This document shows positions 13,579-19,993 of a stretch of 19,993 nt of DNA, one piece after another. Both the position numbers and the translations under genes were made by a program. Source of the stretch: JAJPHC01 sp035255945 (GTDB lineage: Bacteria; Acidobacteriota; Thermoanaerobaculia; Gp7-AA8); NCBI GenBank assembly GCA_035255945.1, contig DATEZA010000110.1, positions 1 to 19,993 of the forward strand. The letters run 5' to 3'. Numbering within the stretch: position 1 is the stretch's first letter; each line of letters opens with the position of its first letter. The notes beneath the pieces are model-generated. The model searched no databases, was not told the origin of the DNA, and saw nothing but the letters and a program-made list of their open reading frames with translations.

Positions 13579-15921
13579 TTACCGCGATGGACGCCGCCGC
13601 GCCGGCACGGAGCCGACGTAGACCGTGACCGTCGCGGTGGCGCTGCCGCCCGGCCCGGTGGCCACCAGCGTGTATTGCGTCGTCTGCGTTACGTTCACGA
13701 CGCGCGTGCCGCTTGCGGCGACGGCGCCGACATCAGGCCCGAGATTCGGCGTGATCACAACCGACGTGGCGTCGCTCGTGGACCACGAGAGCGTCGATGA
13801 GCCGGCGGCGGAAAGCACGTCGGGAGTGGCTCTGAAAAATGCGATTCGCGGCGCCGTCAGCGTGCCGATCTTCAGCGCGTGGTTGTACGTATCGGAGATC
13901 CACACCCGTCCGATGGAGTCTGTGGTGACGGACTGTGGAGTGAAGAGCCGCGCGGCGTTTCCCGTTCCATCGACGTTGCCGGGCGAGCCGGGACGGCCGG
14001 CGACGGTGGTCACCACTCCCGCCTGCGTCACGCGCCGGACGGTGTGATTGTTCTCGTCGGCCACGAAAAGAGCTCCGTCCGGCGCGATCGCCACGCTGTA
14101 CGGTCCGTCGAAGCGGGCGTTGCTGCCGGTTCCATCGGCCGAGCCGCTGAATCCCGCTTTTCCGGCGAGCGTCGAGACTATGCCGGTGGGCGTGATCTTT
14201 CTGATGGTGTCGTTTCCCCAGTCGGCAACGTAAATGTTCCGGCTGGAATCGACCGCCACGGAGAGCGGGAAGTTGAACGACGCACTCAGCGCAGAACCGT
14301 CGAACGCGCCGGGCGAACCGGAGCCGGCGAACGTCGTGACCACGCCGCCCGGATCCATCACCCGGATGAGGTGATTGGACGCGTCGGCGATGAAGAGATT
14401 TCCGCGATCGTCGAAGGCGAGGCCCCAGGGCTCGTTGAACTTCGCCTGCGCTCCGAGACCATCGGCCTTGCCGGTCACACCGGCGACACCGGCGACGGTC
14501 GTCACGTTGCGGTCGCTCGTGATCCTGCGGATGGTGTGGTTCTCGGTATCGCTGACCCACACCACGTTGTTCGCGTCCACCGCAATGCCGGATGGAAAAA
14601 AGAAGCGGGCTGCGGAGCCCGTGCCGTCGGTCTTCCCCTGATTTTTCGGCGAACCGGCGAACGTCGACACGTTGCCGTCGTTGTCGATCTTCCGGATCGT
14701 GTGTGAAGAATCGGTGAGGAACGTATTGCCGAGACGGTCGAATGCGAGCTGCTGCGGGAGGAAGAAACGGGCGAAGCTGACGAAACCGTCGTCCGTGCCG
14801 GACTGCGGAGACGACCCTGCCAGCGTCGTCGTGTCGAGCGTCGTCGAGACCTTCCGAACGACCATGTTGTCCTGGTCGGCGACGTAGAGATTGCCGCTGC
14901 GATCGAAGGCCAGCCCGGTGGGTGTGGTGAAGCGCGCCTGCGACAGCGCGCCGTTCCGCACGCCGACTGTGTTCGGCACACCGCCGGCAGTGGTGACCAC
15001 GCCTGCGGGCGTCATCCTCCGGATCTCATTGTTCGATGTGTCGGCGATCCAGATGTCGCCGGCCGCCGAGACTTCGATCCCCCACGGGTTGCTGAAATGC
15101 GCGGCGCTGCCGGTGCCGTCGTTGGAGCCGCTGGTGAACGGATCACCGGCGACGGTCGTCACGACTCTCTCTCTCGTCACCTTGCGAATCGTGTGGTTGA
15201 AGGTGTCCGCGACGTACAGATCGCCGTTGGCGTCGACGGCGAGATCGACCGGAAAGCGGAGCTTCGGCGAGGGTGAGTTGCCCTGGGTGCCGTCCTCCGA
15301 GCCGCTGACGCCGGCCAGTCCGGCGAAGGTCGTGACCGTGGCGTTCAATCCCGCGATGCGCCGGATCGTATGGTTGCTCGTGTCGGCCACGTAAACGAAG
15401 CCGCTCTGGTCGACGGCCACGCCTTCCGGGAAAAGGAACCGCGCGGCCGAGCCGTCCGCATCGGTGCTTCCGCTTTTTCCGGCAGTGCCGGCGATCGTCG
15501 TGACCACACCGGCCGGCGTGATCTTGCGGATGGTGTGATTGTTCGTGTCGGCGACATAGACGTTGTCGTTCGCATCGATGGCCAGTCCGCCGGGGAAGTT
15601 GAAACGCGCGGCCGAACCCGATCCATCCTCTCCGCCGATGGAGCCGGCCAGCCCGGCGAACGTCGACACCTGGCCCGCCGGCGTGATCTTGCGGATGACG
15701 TGATTGCCGTGATCGGAGACGAACACGTTGCCGGCCGAATCGGCGACGACCGAGCGCGGAGCGGAGAATCGCGCACTCGTACCGGTCGCGTCGACGTAGC
15801 CGCCGCCGGCGGTGCTGCCGGCCACGGTGATCACGTCCATCGACTGCGAAAAGAGAGGCGAAGGAGCGAACAACAGCACGACGCTGATGATCGGCAGAAG
15901 GGCTGAACGATGACGGTGCAA
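13579..15921 (-). CDS. Exported NHL-repeat beta-propeller protein
   Basis: About 780 aa. A signal peptide (RSALLPIISVVLLFAPSPLF) is followed by twelve NHL repeats of about 57 residues; each has a (Y/F/W)(V/I)(A/S)D...N(H)TIR(K/R)ITPAG.VTT.AG core (for example NVYVADTNNHTIRKITPAGV). Twelve repeats fit two six-bladed propellers. A C-terminal Ig-like segment of about 80 residues follows (SSTLSWSTSDATSVVITPN, TTQYTLVATGPGGSATATV). NHL propellers bind proteins, RNA or ligands; no enzyme motif is seen and the partner is unknown. It probably lies in the periplasm or on the surface. The start TTG at 15921 is preferred: GGAGG lies 4 nt upstream and it begins right at the signal peptide. GTG at 15951 is an alternative that adds 10 residues. 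It is divergent from gcvT; xerC follows closely downstream. Confidence 0.87.
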   Translation of the reverse strand: MHRHRSALLPIISVVLLFAPSPLFSQSMDVITVAGSTAGGGYVDATGTSARFSAPRSVVADSAGNVFVSDHGNHVIRKITPAGQVSTFAGLAGSIGGEDGSGSAARFNFPGGLAIDANDNVYVADTNNHTIRKITPAGVVTTIAGTAGKSGSTDADGSAARFLFPEGVAVDQSGFVYVADTSNHTIRRIAGLNATVTTFAGLAGVSGSEDGTQGNSPSPKLRFPVDLAVDANGDLYVADTFNHTIRKVTRERVVTTVAGDPFTSGSNDGTGSAAHFSNPWGIEVSAAGDIWIADTSNNEIRRMTPAGVVTTAGGVPNTVGVRNGALSQARFTTPTGLAFDRSGNLYVADQDNMVVRKVSTTLDTTTLAGSSPQSGTDDGFVSFARFFLPQQLAFDRLGNTFLTDSSHTIRKIDNDGNVSTFAGSPKNQGKTDGTGSAARFFFPSGIAVDANNVVWVSDTENHTIRRITSDRNVTTVAGVAGVTGKADGLGAQAKFNEPWGLAFDDRGNLFIADASNHLIRVMDPGGVVTTFAGSGSPGAFDGSALSASFNFPLSVAVDSSRNIYVADWGNDTIRKITPTGIVSTLAGKAGFSGSADGTGSNARFDGPYSVAIAPDGALFVADENNHTVRRVTQAGVVTTVAGRPGSPGNVDGTGNAARLFTPQSVTTDSIGRVWISDTYNHALKIGTLTAPRIAFFRATPDVLSAAGSSTLSWSTSDATSVVITPNLGPDVGAVAASGTRVVNVTQTTQYTLVATGPGGSATATVTVYVGSVPARRRPSR

Positions 15922-15925
15922 AAGG

Positions 15926-15930
15926 CCTCC
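15926..15930 (-). promoter_or_regulatory. Shine-Dalgarno GGAGG supporting a TTG start of the NHL gene
   Basis: On the minus strand the sequence reads CCCGGAGGCCTTTTGCACCG. GGAGG is followed after 4 nt by TTG, in frame with the signal peptide. The alternative GTG at 15951 has only AGGA about 12 nt upstream. The 4-nt spacing is slightly short. Confidence 0.45.
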
Positions 15931-16000
15931 GGGCTGAAAGCAAAGATGCACTGCTCAGGCATCCTAATTCAGCAACTCCCGTGCTAGCGTGTCCGCCGCC

Positions 16001-17077
16001 ATGAAGAAAACACCTCTCAACGCAGTCCATCACGAGCTCGGCGCGAAGATGGTCGATTTCGGCGGATGGGAAATGCCGGTGCAGTATTCGGGCATCCTCG
16101 AGGAGCACGAAGCGGTGCGCACGAACGCCGGTCTCTTCGACGTCTCGCACATGGGCGAATTCACGTTTCGCGGCCCCGACACGCTGCAGATGCTGCAGTC
16201 GGCGACGTGCAACGACGTCTCGAAAATCGTCAACGGCCGCGCGCAGTACAACGGTCTGCTCTATCCGACCGCGACCTTCGTCGACGACCTCCTCGTCTAC
16301 AAGAACGCGGACAACGATTACTTCGCGGTGGTCAACGCATCGAACATCGACAAAGACTTCGAATGGTTCCAGGAGAGCGCGAAGGGGATGGAAGTCGAGC
16401 TCGCGAATCGCAGCGATGATTACGCGCTGCTCGCGTTGCAGGGACCGCGCGCCCTCGCGCTGCTGCAGCCGATCGCGGACATCGACCTCTCACCGCTGAA
16501 GTACTACGCGTTCGCACACGGCAACGTCGACGGCATGAAGGCGATCCTCTCGCGCACCGGCTACACGGGCGAAGACGGATTCGAGATCTTCGTCGATCCG
16601 GGCGACGCACCGCGCCTCATGAAGAAGCTGATCGAGCTCGGCGCGAAACCGTGCGGCCTCGGCGCGCGCGACACGCTCCGCCTCGAAGCGAAGATGGCGC
16701 TCTACGGCAACGACATCGATCACACCACCACGCCGCTCGAAGCGGACCTCGGCTGGATCGTGAAAATCGAAAAGGGCGACTTCAACGGCCGCGACGTGCT
16801 GCAGCGCGAAAAAAGCGAAGGACCGCGGCGAAAGCTGGTCGGATTCGAGATGGTCGATCGCGGCATCGGACGTCACGGATACCCGGTGGTGGACGGCAGT
16901 CAGGAGATCGGCGTCGTCACCAGCGGGACGCATTCGCCGACATTGAAAAAAGCAATCGGACTCGCATATCTTCCGCTCGACAAATCGGCGCCCGGCACCG
17001 AGTTCATGGTCCTGATCCGAGGGAAAGAGACTCGGGCGCGCGTCGTCCCCACCCCGTTCTACAAGCGCGCGAAATGA
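16001..17077 (+). CDS. gcvT: Glycine cleavage system T protein (aminomethyltransferase)
   Basis: 358 aa, normal length. It transfers the aminomethyl carbon from lipoyl-GcvH to tetrahydrofolate, releasing ammonia. The N-terminus KTPLNAVHHELGAKMVDFGG is followed by VQYSGILEEHEAVRTNAGLF and DVSHMGEF. The catalytic Asp lies in TATFVDDLLVY (Asp95/96, equivalent to Asp101 of E. coli GcvT), and folate-contacting regions include SRTGYTGEDGFEIF and GLGARDTLRLEAKMALYGND. The C-terminal barrel has VTSGTHSPTLKKAIGLAYLP. ATG at 16001 fits the family N-terminus; an in-frame GTG at 15989 would add four residues. There is no Shine-Dalgarno. It is the first gene of gcvT-H-PA-PB. Only about 79 bp separate it from the divergent NHL gene start, and I see no glycine riboswitch in that gap. 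Confidence 0.97.
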   Translation: MKKTPLNAVHHELGAKMVDFGGWEMPVQYSGILEEHEAVRTNAGLFDVSHMGEFTFRGPDTLQMLQSATCNDVSKIVNGRAQYNGLLYPTATFVDDLLVYKNADNDYFAVVNASNIDKDFEWFQESAKGMEVELANRSDDYALLALQGPRALALLQPIADIDLSPLKYYAFAHGNVDGMKAILSRTGYTGEDGFEIFVDPGDAPRLMKKLIELGAKPCGLGARDTLRLEAKMALYGNDIDHTTTPLEADLGWIVKIEKGDFNGRDVLQREKSEGPRRKLVGFEMVDRGIGRHGYPVVDGSQEIGVVTSGTHSPTLKKAIGLAYLPLDKSAPGTEFMVLIRGKETRARVVPTPFYKRAK

Positions 17078-17085
17078 CGCGGGGC

Positions 17086-17119
17086 GTCATCCTGAGGAAC
17101 GAACTGACGAAGGATCTGG
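17086..17119. repeat. Half-copy of a GTCATCCTGAGG-type dispersed repeat
   Basis: The stretch begins GTCATCCTGAGGAACGAACT and ends GACGAAGGATCTGG, resembling one arm of the GTCAT..GAGG family whose full palindrome is at 634-726. It lies in the 63-bp gcvT-gcvH spacer. The AGGAG Shine-Dalgarno of gcvH lies about 10 bp after it. The matching second arm is absent. Confidence 0.5.
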
Positions 17120-17140
17120 TGAAGAACAGGAGCAGCAGCG

Positions 17141-17542
17141 ATGAGCACCCCCTTGGACAGTAAGTACGCGAAGAGCCATGAATACGTGCACTTCGATGAG
17201 AAGGACGGTGTCGGGACCATCGGCATCACCGACTACGCGCAGAAGGAGCTCGGTGACGTCGTGTTCGTCGAGCTGCCGCAGGTCGGCACGCAACTCGAAG
17301 CCGGCGACGAGCTCGGATCGATCGAGTCGGTGAAAGCCGTCTCCGAGCTGTTCTCGCCCGTCTCGGGCGAAGTGGTCGAAGTGAACGAAGCGCTCGCCGA
17401 CAAACCGGAGCTCGTGAATACCGACCCGTACGGCGACGGCTGGATGGTGAGGATCCGTCTCACCGATGCGAGCGAGATGGACGAGCTGTTGATGAACGCG
17501 GAAGAGTACGAAGAGTACATTCAAACTGAAGCCGGCCACTGA
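17141..17542 (+). CDS. gcvH: Glycine cleavage system H protein
   Basis: 133 aa, normal length. It is the lipoyl-carrier shuttle among the P, T and L proteins. The lipoylated Lys is Lys65 in GSIESVKAVSELFSPVSGEV, the family signature. KYAKSHEYVHF, GVGTIGITDYAQKELGDVVF and DPYGDGWMVRI are also conserved. ATG at 17141 with AGGAG about 8 nt upstream. Its stop overlaps the gcvPA start by one base (TGATG), indicating translational coupling. The protein depends on lipoylation enzymes not found in the window. Confidence 0.98.
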   Translation: MSTPLDSKYAKSHEYVHFDEKDGVGTIGITDYAQKELGDVVFVELPQVGTQLEAGDELGSIESVKAVSELFSPVSGEVVEVNEALADKPELVNTDPYGDGWMVRIRLTDASEMDELLMNAEEYEEYIQTEAGH

Positions 17543-18927
17543 TGTCGCTCCCTGATCCCCTTACCTCCCAACACCGCTACATCCCCAACGCCTCCGAAGA
17601 CGTCCGCGAAATGCTCGACGTCATCGGCGTCGATTCCGTCGATCGCCTGTTCGACACGATTCCGGACAGCGTCAAGCTCGACGCGCTGCTGAACATCCCC
17701 GGCCCGTGGTCGGAGATCGAGACGCGGCGCTTTTTCCGCGCGCTCGCGGCGAAGAACAAGACGGCCGCGGATCACACATCGTTTCTCGGCGGCGGTGCGT
17801 ACGCGCATTACCAGCCGGCGTGCATCGATCAGCTGCTGCTGCGCGCCGAGTTCCTCACTGCGTACACGCCGTATCAACCCGAGGTGTCGCAGGGAACGCT
17901 GCAGTCGATCTTCGAATATCAGACCCACCAGTGCCTGCTGACCGGGCTCGATGTCGCGAACGCATCGCTGTACGACGGCTCGACCGCGCTGTGTGAAGCC
18001 GTGCTCCTCGCGGAGCGCATGCACAAGAACAAGACGAAGGTCGTCATCGCGAAGTCCGTCCATCCGCACTACCGCGAAAGCGTGCGGACGTACATGCAGA
18101 ACCTCGGGCTGGAGATCGTCGAAGTCGGCTGGACGGCCGACGGACGCGTCGATCTGAACGAGCTGCGCGGCGCATGCGACGGCGCATTCGCGATCGCGGT
18201 GCAGTCGCCGAACTTCCTCGGCGTCATCGAGGACTACGACGCCGTCGCGCAGGCAACCGAAGGACTGACGCGGATTGCGGTGATCGCGGAAGCGACGTCG
18301 CTCGGCATCCTTCAGCCGCCGGGACCGCACGGCTTCGACATCTGCGTCGGTGAAGGCCAGGCGTGGGGCATTCCGCCGCAGTTCGGCGGGCCGTACGTCG
18401 GCTTCATGGTCGTGCGCGATGCGCTCAAGCGTCACATGCCGGGCCGGCTCGTCGGAGAAACGGTCGATGTCGACGGCCGCCGCGCGTACGTGCTCACGCT
18501 CGCCACGCGCGAGCAGCACATCCGCCGCGGCAAAGCGACTTCGAACATCTGCACGAACGAAGCGCTGATCGCGCTCGCCGCGAACATGTATCTCTCGCTG
18601 ATGGGAAAGGAAGGCCTGCGCGAAGTGGCGATGCAATCGGCGCAGAAGGCTGCGTATCTGCGCGATCGGCTCGCGCAGATCGCCGGTGTCGAGCTGCCGT
18701 TCTCCGGTCCGATCTACAACGAGTTCGTCGTTCGCACGCCGTTCATCGCATCCGAGATCCTCGCCGATCTGGAGCACGAAAAGATTCTCGGCGGCATCGC
18801 CCTCGGTGACTTCGTCGAAGGCTTCAACAACGACTTCCTGATGGCCGTGACGGAGCTGCACACGAAAGAGCACCTCGACCACTTCGTCTCCGCGCTCAGT
18901 GCGGCGATCTCCCGGGAGCGCAGATGA
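17542..18927 (+). CDS. gcvPA: Glycine dehydrogenase (decarboxylating) subunit 1
   Basis: 461 aa, typical for the alpha subunit of the split P protein. With GcvPB it decarboxylates glycine and loads the aminomethyl group onto GcvH. Landmarks: RYIPNASEDVREMLDVIGVD at the start, SFLGGGAYAHYQPACIDQLL, AYTPYQPEVSQGTLQSIFEY, NASLYDGSTALCEAV, GEGQAWGIPPQFGGPYVGF, TREQHIRRGKATSNICTNEA. The PLP-binding Lys is not in this subunit, as expected. Start ATG at 17542 overlaps the gcvH stop by one base; the end overlaps gcvPB by four bases (ATGA). The arrangement implies stoichiometric expression of the two halves. Two-gene P proteins are known from Firmicutes, archaea, Thermus and Acidobacteriota, whereas Proteobacteria and eukaryotes use a fused GcvP. 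Confidence 0.97.
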   Translation: MSLPDPLTSQHRYIPNASEDVREMLDVIGVDSVDRLFDTIPDSVKLDALLNIPGPWSEIETRRFFRALAAKNKTAADHTSFLGGGAYAHYQPACIDQLLLRAEFLTAYTPYQPEVSQGTLQSIFEYQTHQCLLTGLDVANASLYDGSTALCEAVLLAERMHKNKTKVVIAKSVHPHYRESVRTYMQNLGLEIVEVGWTADGRVDLNELRGACDGAFAIAVQSPNFLGVIEDYDAVAQATEGLTRIAVIAEATSLGILQPPGPHGFDICVGEGQAWGIPPQFGGPYVGFMVVRDALKRHMPGRLVGETVDVDGRRAYVLTLATREQHIRRGKATSNICTNEALIALAANMYLSLMGKEGLREVAMQSAQKAAYLRDRLAQIAGVELPFSGPIYNEFVVRTPFIASEILADLEHEKILGGIALGDFVEGFNNDFLMAVTELHTKEHLDHFVSALSAAISRERR

Positions 18928-19993
18928 AAATCCGTGAAGGCCTCATCTTCGAACACTCCAAAAAGGGCCGCCGCGGCTACAAGCTGCCGGCGCTCGACGT
19001 TCCGGAGCAGGAGCTGTCGATCCCCATGCGGGACGAAATTGCGGATGAAGTGGAAGTCTCCGAGGTCGACGTAATTCGTCACTTCACAAGACTTTCGCAG
19101 CTGAACGTGTCGATTGATGCAGGATTGTACCCACTCGGATCGTGCACTATGAAGCACAATCCGCGCATCAATGAGGAGATCGCGCGCACTCCCGGGTTCG
19201 CCCAATCGCATCCGCTCCAGCCCGATCACCAGGTGCAGGGCAACCTCGAATTGCTCTGGTGGCTCGAGCAGACGCTGAAGGAAATCTTCGGCCTGCCGCG
19301 CGTCACCTTGCAGCCGGTCGCCGGCGCGCACGGCGAGCTGACCGGCATCCTGATGGTGCACAAAGCGCTGGCGAAGAGCGGCAACGCGCGCAAGTACATC
19401 CTCATCCCCGATTCCGCGCACGGCACCAACCCCGCGTCCGCGGCGTTCGCCGGATACGAGATCAAAGAGCTCAAGTCGAACAATCGCGGAACGGTCGATC
19501 TGTCGGTGCTCGAAGCGGCGGTCACCGAAGACGTCGCCGCGCTGATGATCACCGTCCCGAACACCCTCGGCGTCTTCGAGAGCGACATCAAATCGATGGC
19601 CGACATCCTTCACGCGAAGGGTGCGTATCTGTACTGCGACGGCGCGAACCTCAACGCGTTCGTCGGCATCGCGCGGCCCGGCGACATGGGCATCGACGTC
19701 ATTCACTCCAACCTGCACAAGACCTTCTCCACGCCGCACGGCGGCGGCGGTCCCGGCGCCGGTCCGGTCGGCGTCTCCGAGAAGCTGGTGCCGTACCTTC
19801 CGACGCCGACGGTCGAGCGCCGCGAGGATGGAACGTTCTATCTCGACTTCAGCCATCCGGATTCGATCGGCCGGATGCGCGCGTTCAACGGCAACTTCAA
19901 CGTGCTCGTTCGCGCGCTGACGTACATCCGCTCCATGGGTCCGCAGGGGCTGCGGCGCATCGCGCAGCTCGCGGTGCTCAACGCAAACTACAT
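18924..19993 (+). CDS. gcvPB: Glycine dehydrogenase (decarboxylating) subunit 2, 5' part (cut by window edge)
   Basis: About 356 residues are visible, of roughly 480-500 usual. It is the PLP-carrying beta subunit of the split P protein. The PLP Lys is about Lys266 in NLHKTFSTPHGGGGPGAGPV; other landmarks are NVSIDAGLYPLGSCTMKHNP, PVAGAHGELTGILMVHKAL, IPDSAHGTNPASAAFAGYE and YLYCDGANLNAFVGIARPGD. The frame is open to the right edge of the window with no stop. ATG at 18924 overlaps the gcvPA stop (ATGA) and has GGGAG about 6 nt upstream, so it is translationally coupled. Its first residues KIREGLIFEHSKKGRRGYKL fit the family N-terminus. Confidence 0.97.
   Translation, partial: MKIREGLIFEHSKKGRRGYKLPALDVPEQELSIPMRDEIADEVEVSEVDVIRHFTRLSQLNVSIDAGLYPLGSCTMKHNPRINEEIARTPGFAQSHPLQPDHQVQGNLELLWWLEQTLKEIFGLPRVTLQPVAGAHGELTGILMVHKALAKSGNARKYILIPDSAHGTNPASAAFAGYEIKELKSNNRGTVDLSVLEAAVTEDVAALMITVPNTLGVFESDIKSMADILHAKGAYLYCDGANLNAFVGIARPGDMGIDVIHSNLHKTFSTPHGGGGPGAGPVGVSEKLVPYLPTPTVERREDGTFYLDFSHPDSIGRMRAFNGNFNVLVRALTYIRSMGPQGLRRIAQLAVLNANY

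Noticed and set aside
15922..16000. Glycine riboswitch upstream of gcvT
   Set aside because: The gap to the divergent NHL gene is only about 79 bp, and no tandem aptamer-like structure or expression platform is visible.
1..19993. tRNA, rRNA or other structured RNA genes
   Set aside because: I saw no tRNA-like cloverleaf ends, rRNA motifs or familiar ncRNA; a covariance-model scan was not possible here.

Overview
The window is about 20 kb of GC-rich bacterial chromosome. It is dense with genes, and small GC-rich palindromic repeats are scattered through and between them. The gene mix suggests Acidobacteriota or a similar soil/sediment lineage: a split glycine decarboxylase (GcvPA + GcvPB), a 7TM-DISM/LytS kinase with a LytTR regulator, an NHL-propeller exported protein, an FN3 lipoprotein and a DUF255/SSP411-type protein. 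This placement is an inference; there is no rRNA marker. Several genes lack a clear Shine-Dalgarno sequence, while others (glmS, xerC, gcvH, the lipoprotein at 9703) have one.

Layout, left to right. On the minus strand at the left edge is the N-terminal part of an Ada/AlkA-type alkylation-repair protein, followed by a repeat-filled spacer. Next come glmS (minus) and a divergent FN3-domain lipoprotein gene only 24 bp away. The DUF255 thioredoxin-fold protein and a serine beta-lactamase-like hydrolase follow on the minus strand, separated by an octamer-based inverted repeat. Divergent from the hydrolase is a translationally coupled two-component pair on the plus strand (histidine kinase and LytTR response regulator). 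A small lipoprotein gene overlaps the regulator tail to tail. A 610-aa cytoplasmic protein of unknown function, a repeat cluster containing a broken copy of the xerC 3' end, xerC itself and a 12-repeat NHL protein all lie on the minus strand. The right end is a plus-strand glycine cleavage operon gcvT-gcvH-gcvPA-gcvPB, whose last gene runs off the window.

The metabolic genes are ordinary. GlmS feeds UDP-GlcNAc synthesis. GcvT, GcvH, GcvPA and GcvPB form the glycine cleavage system, lacking only the L protein here. XerC would resolve chromosome dimers. The two-component pair probably controls nearby or distant targets; a direct repeat with LytTR-like spacing lies in the hydrolase/kinase divergent spacer.

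The most unusual content is the repeat landscape. At least five unrelated palindromic families are present. Two of them lie inside the histidine kinase gene and are translated in frame, one in the extracytoplasmic N-terminal domain and one in the ATP-lid region of the catalytic domain. Another family brackets a duplicated, decayed piece of xerC, and the block is flanked by 9-bp direct repeats. I did not find a convincing new defence or biosynthetic system.
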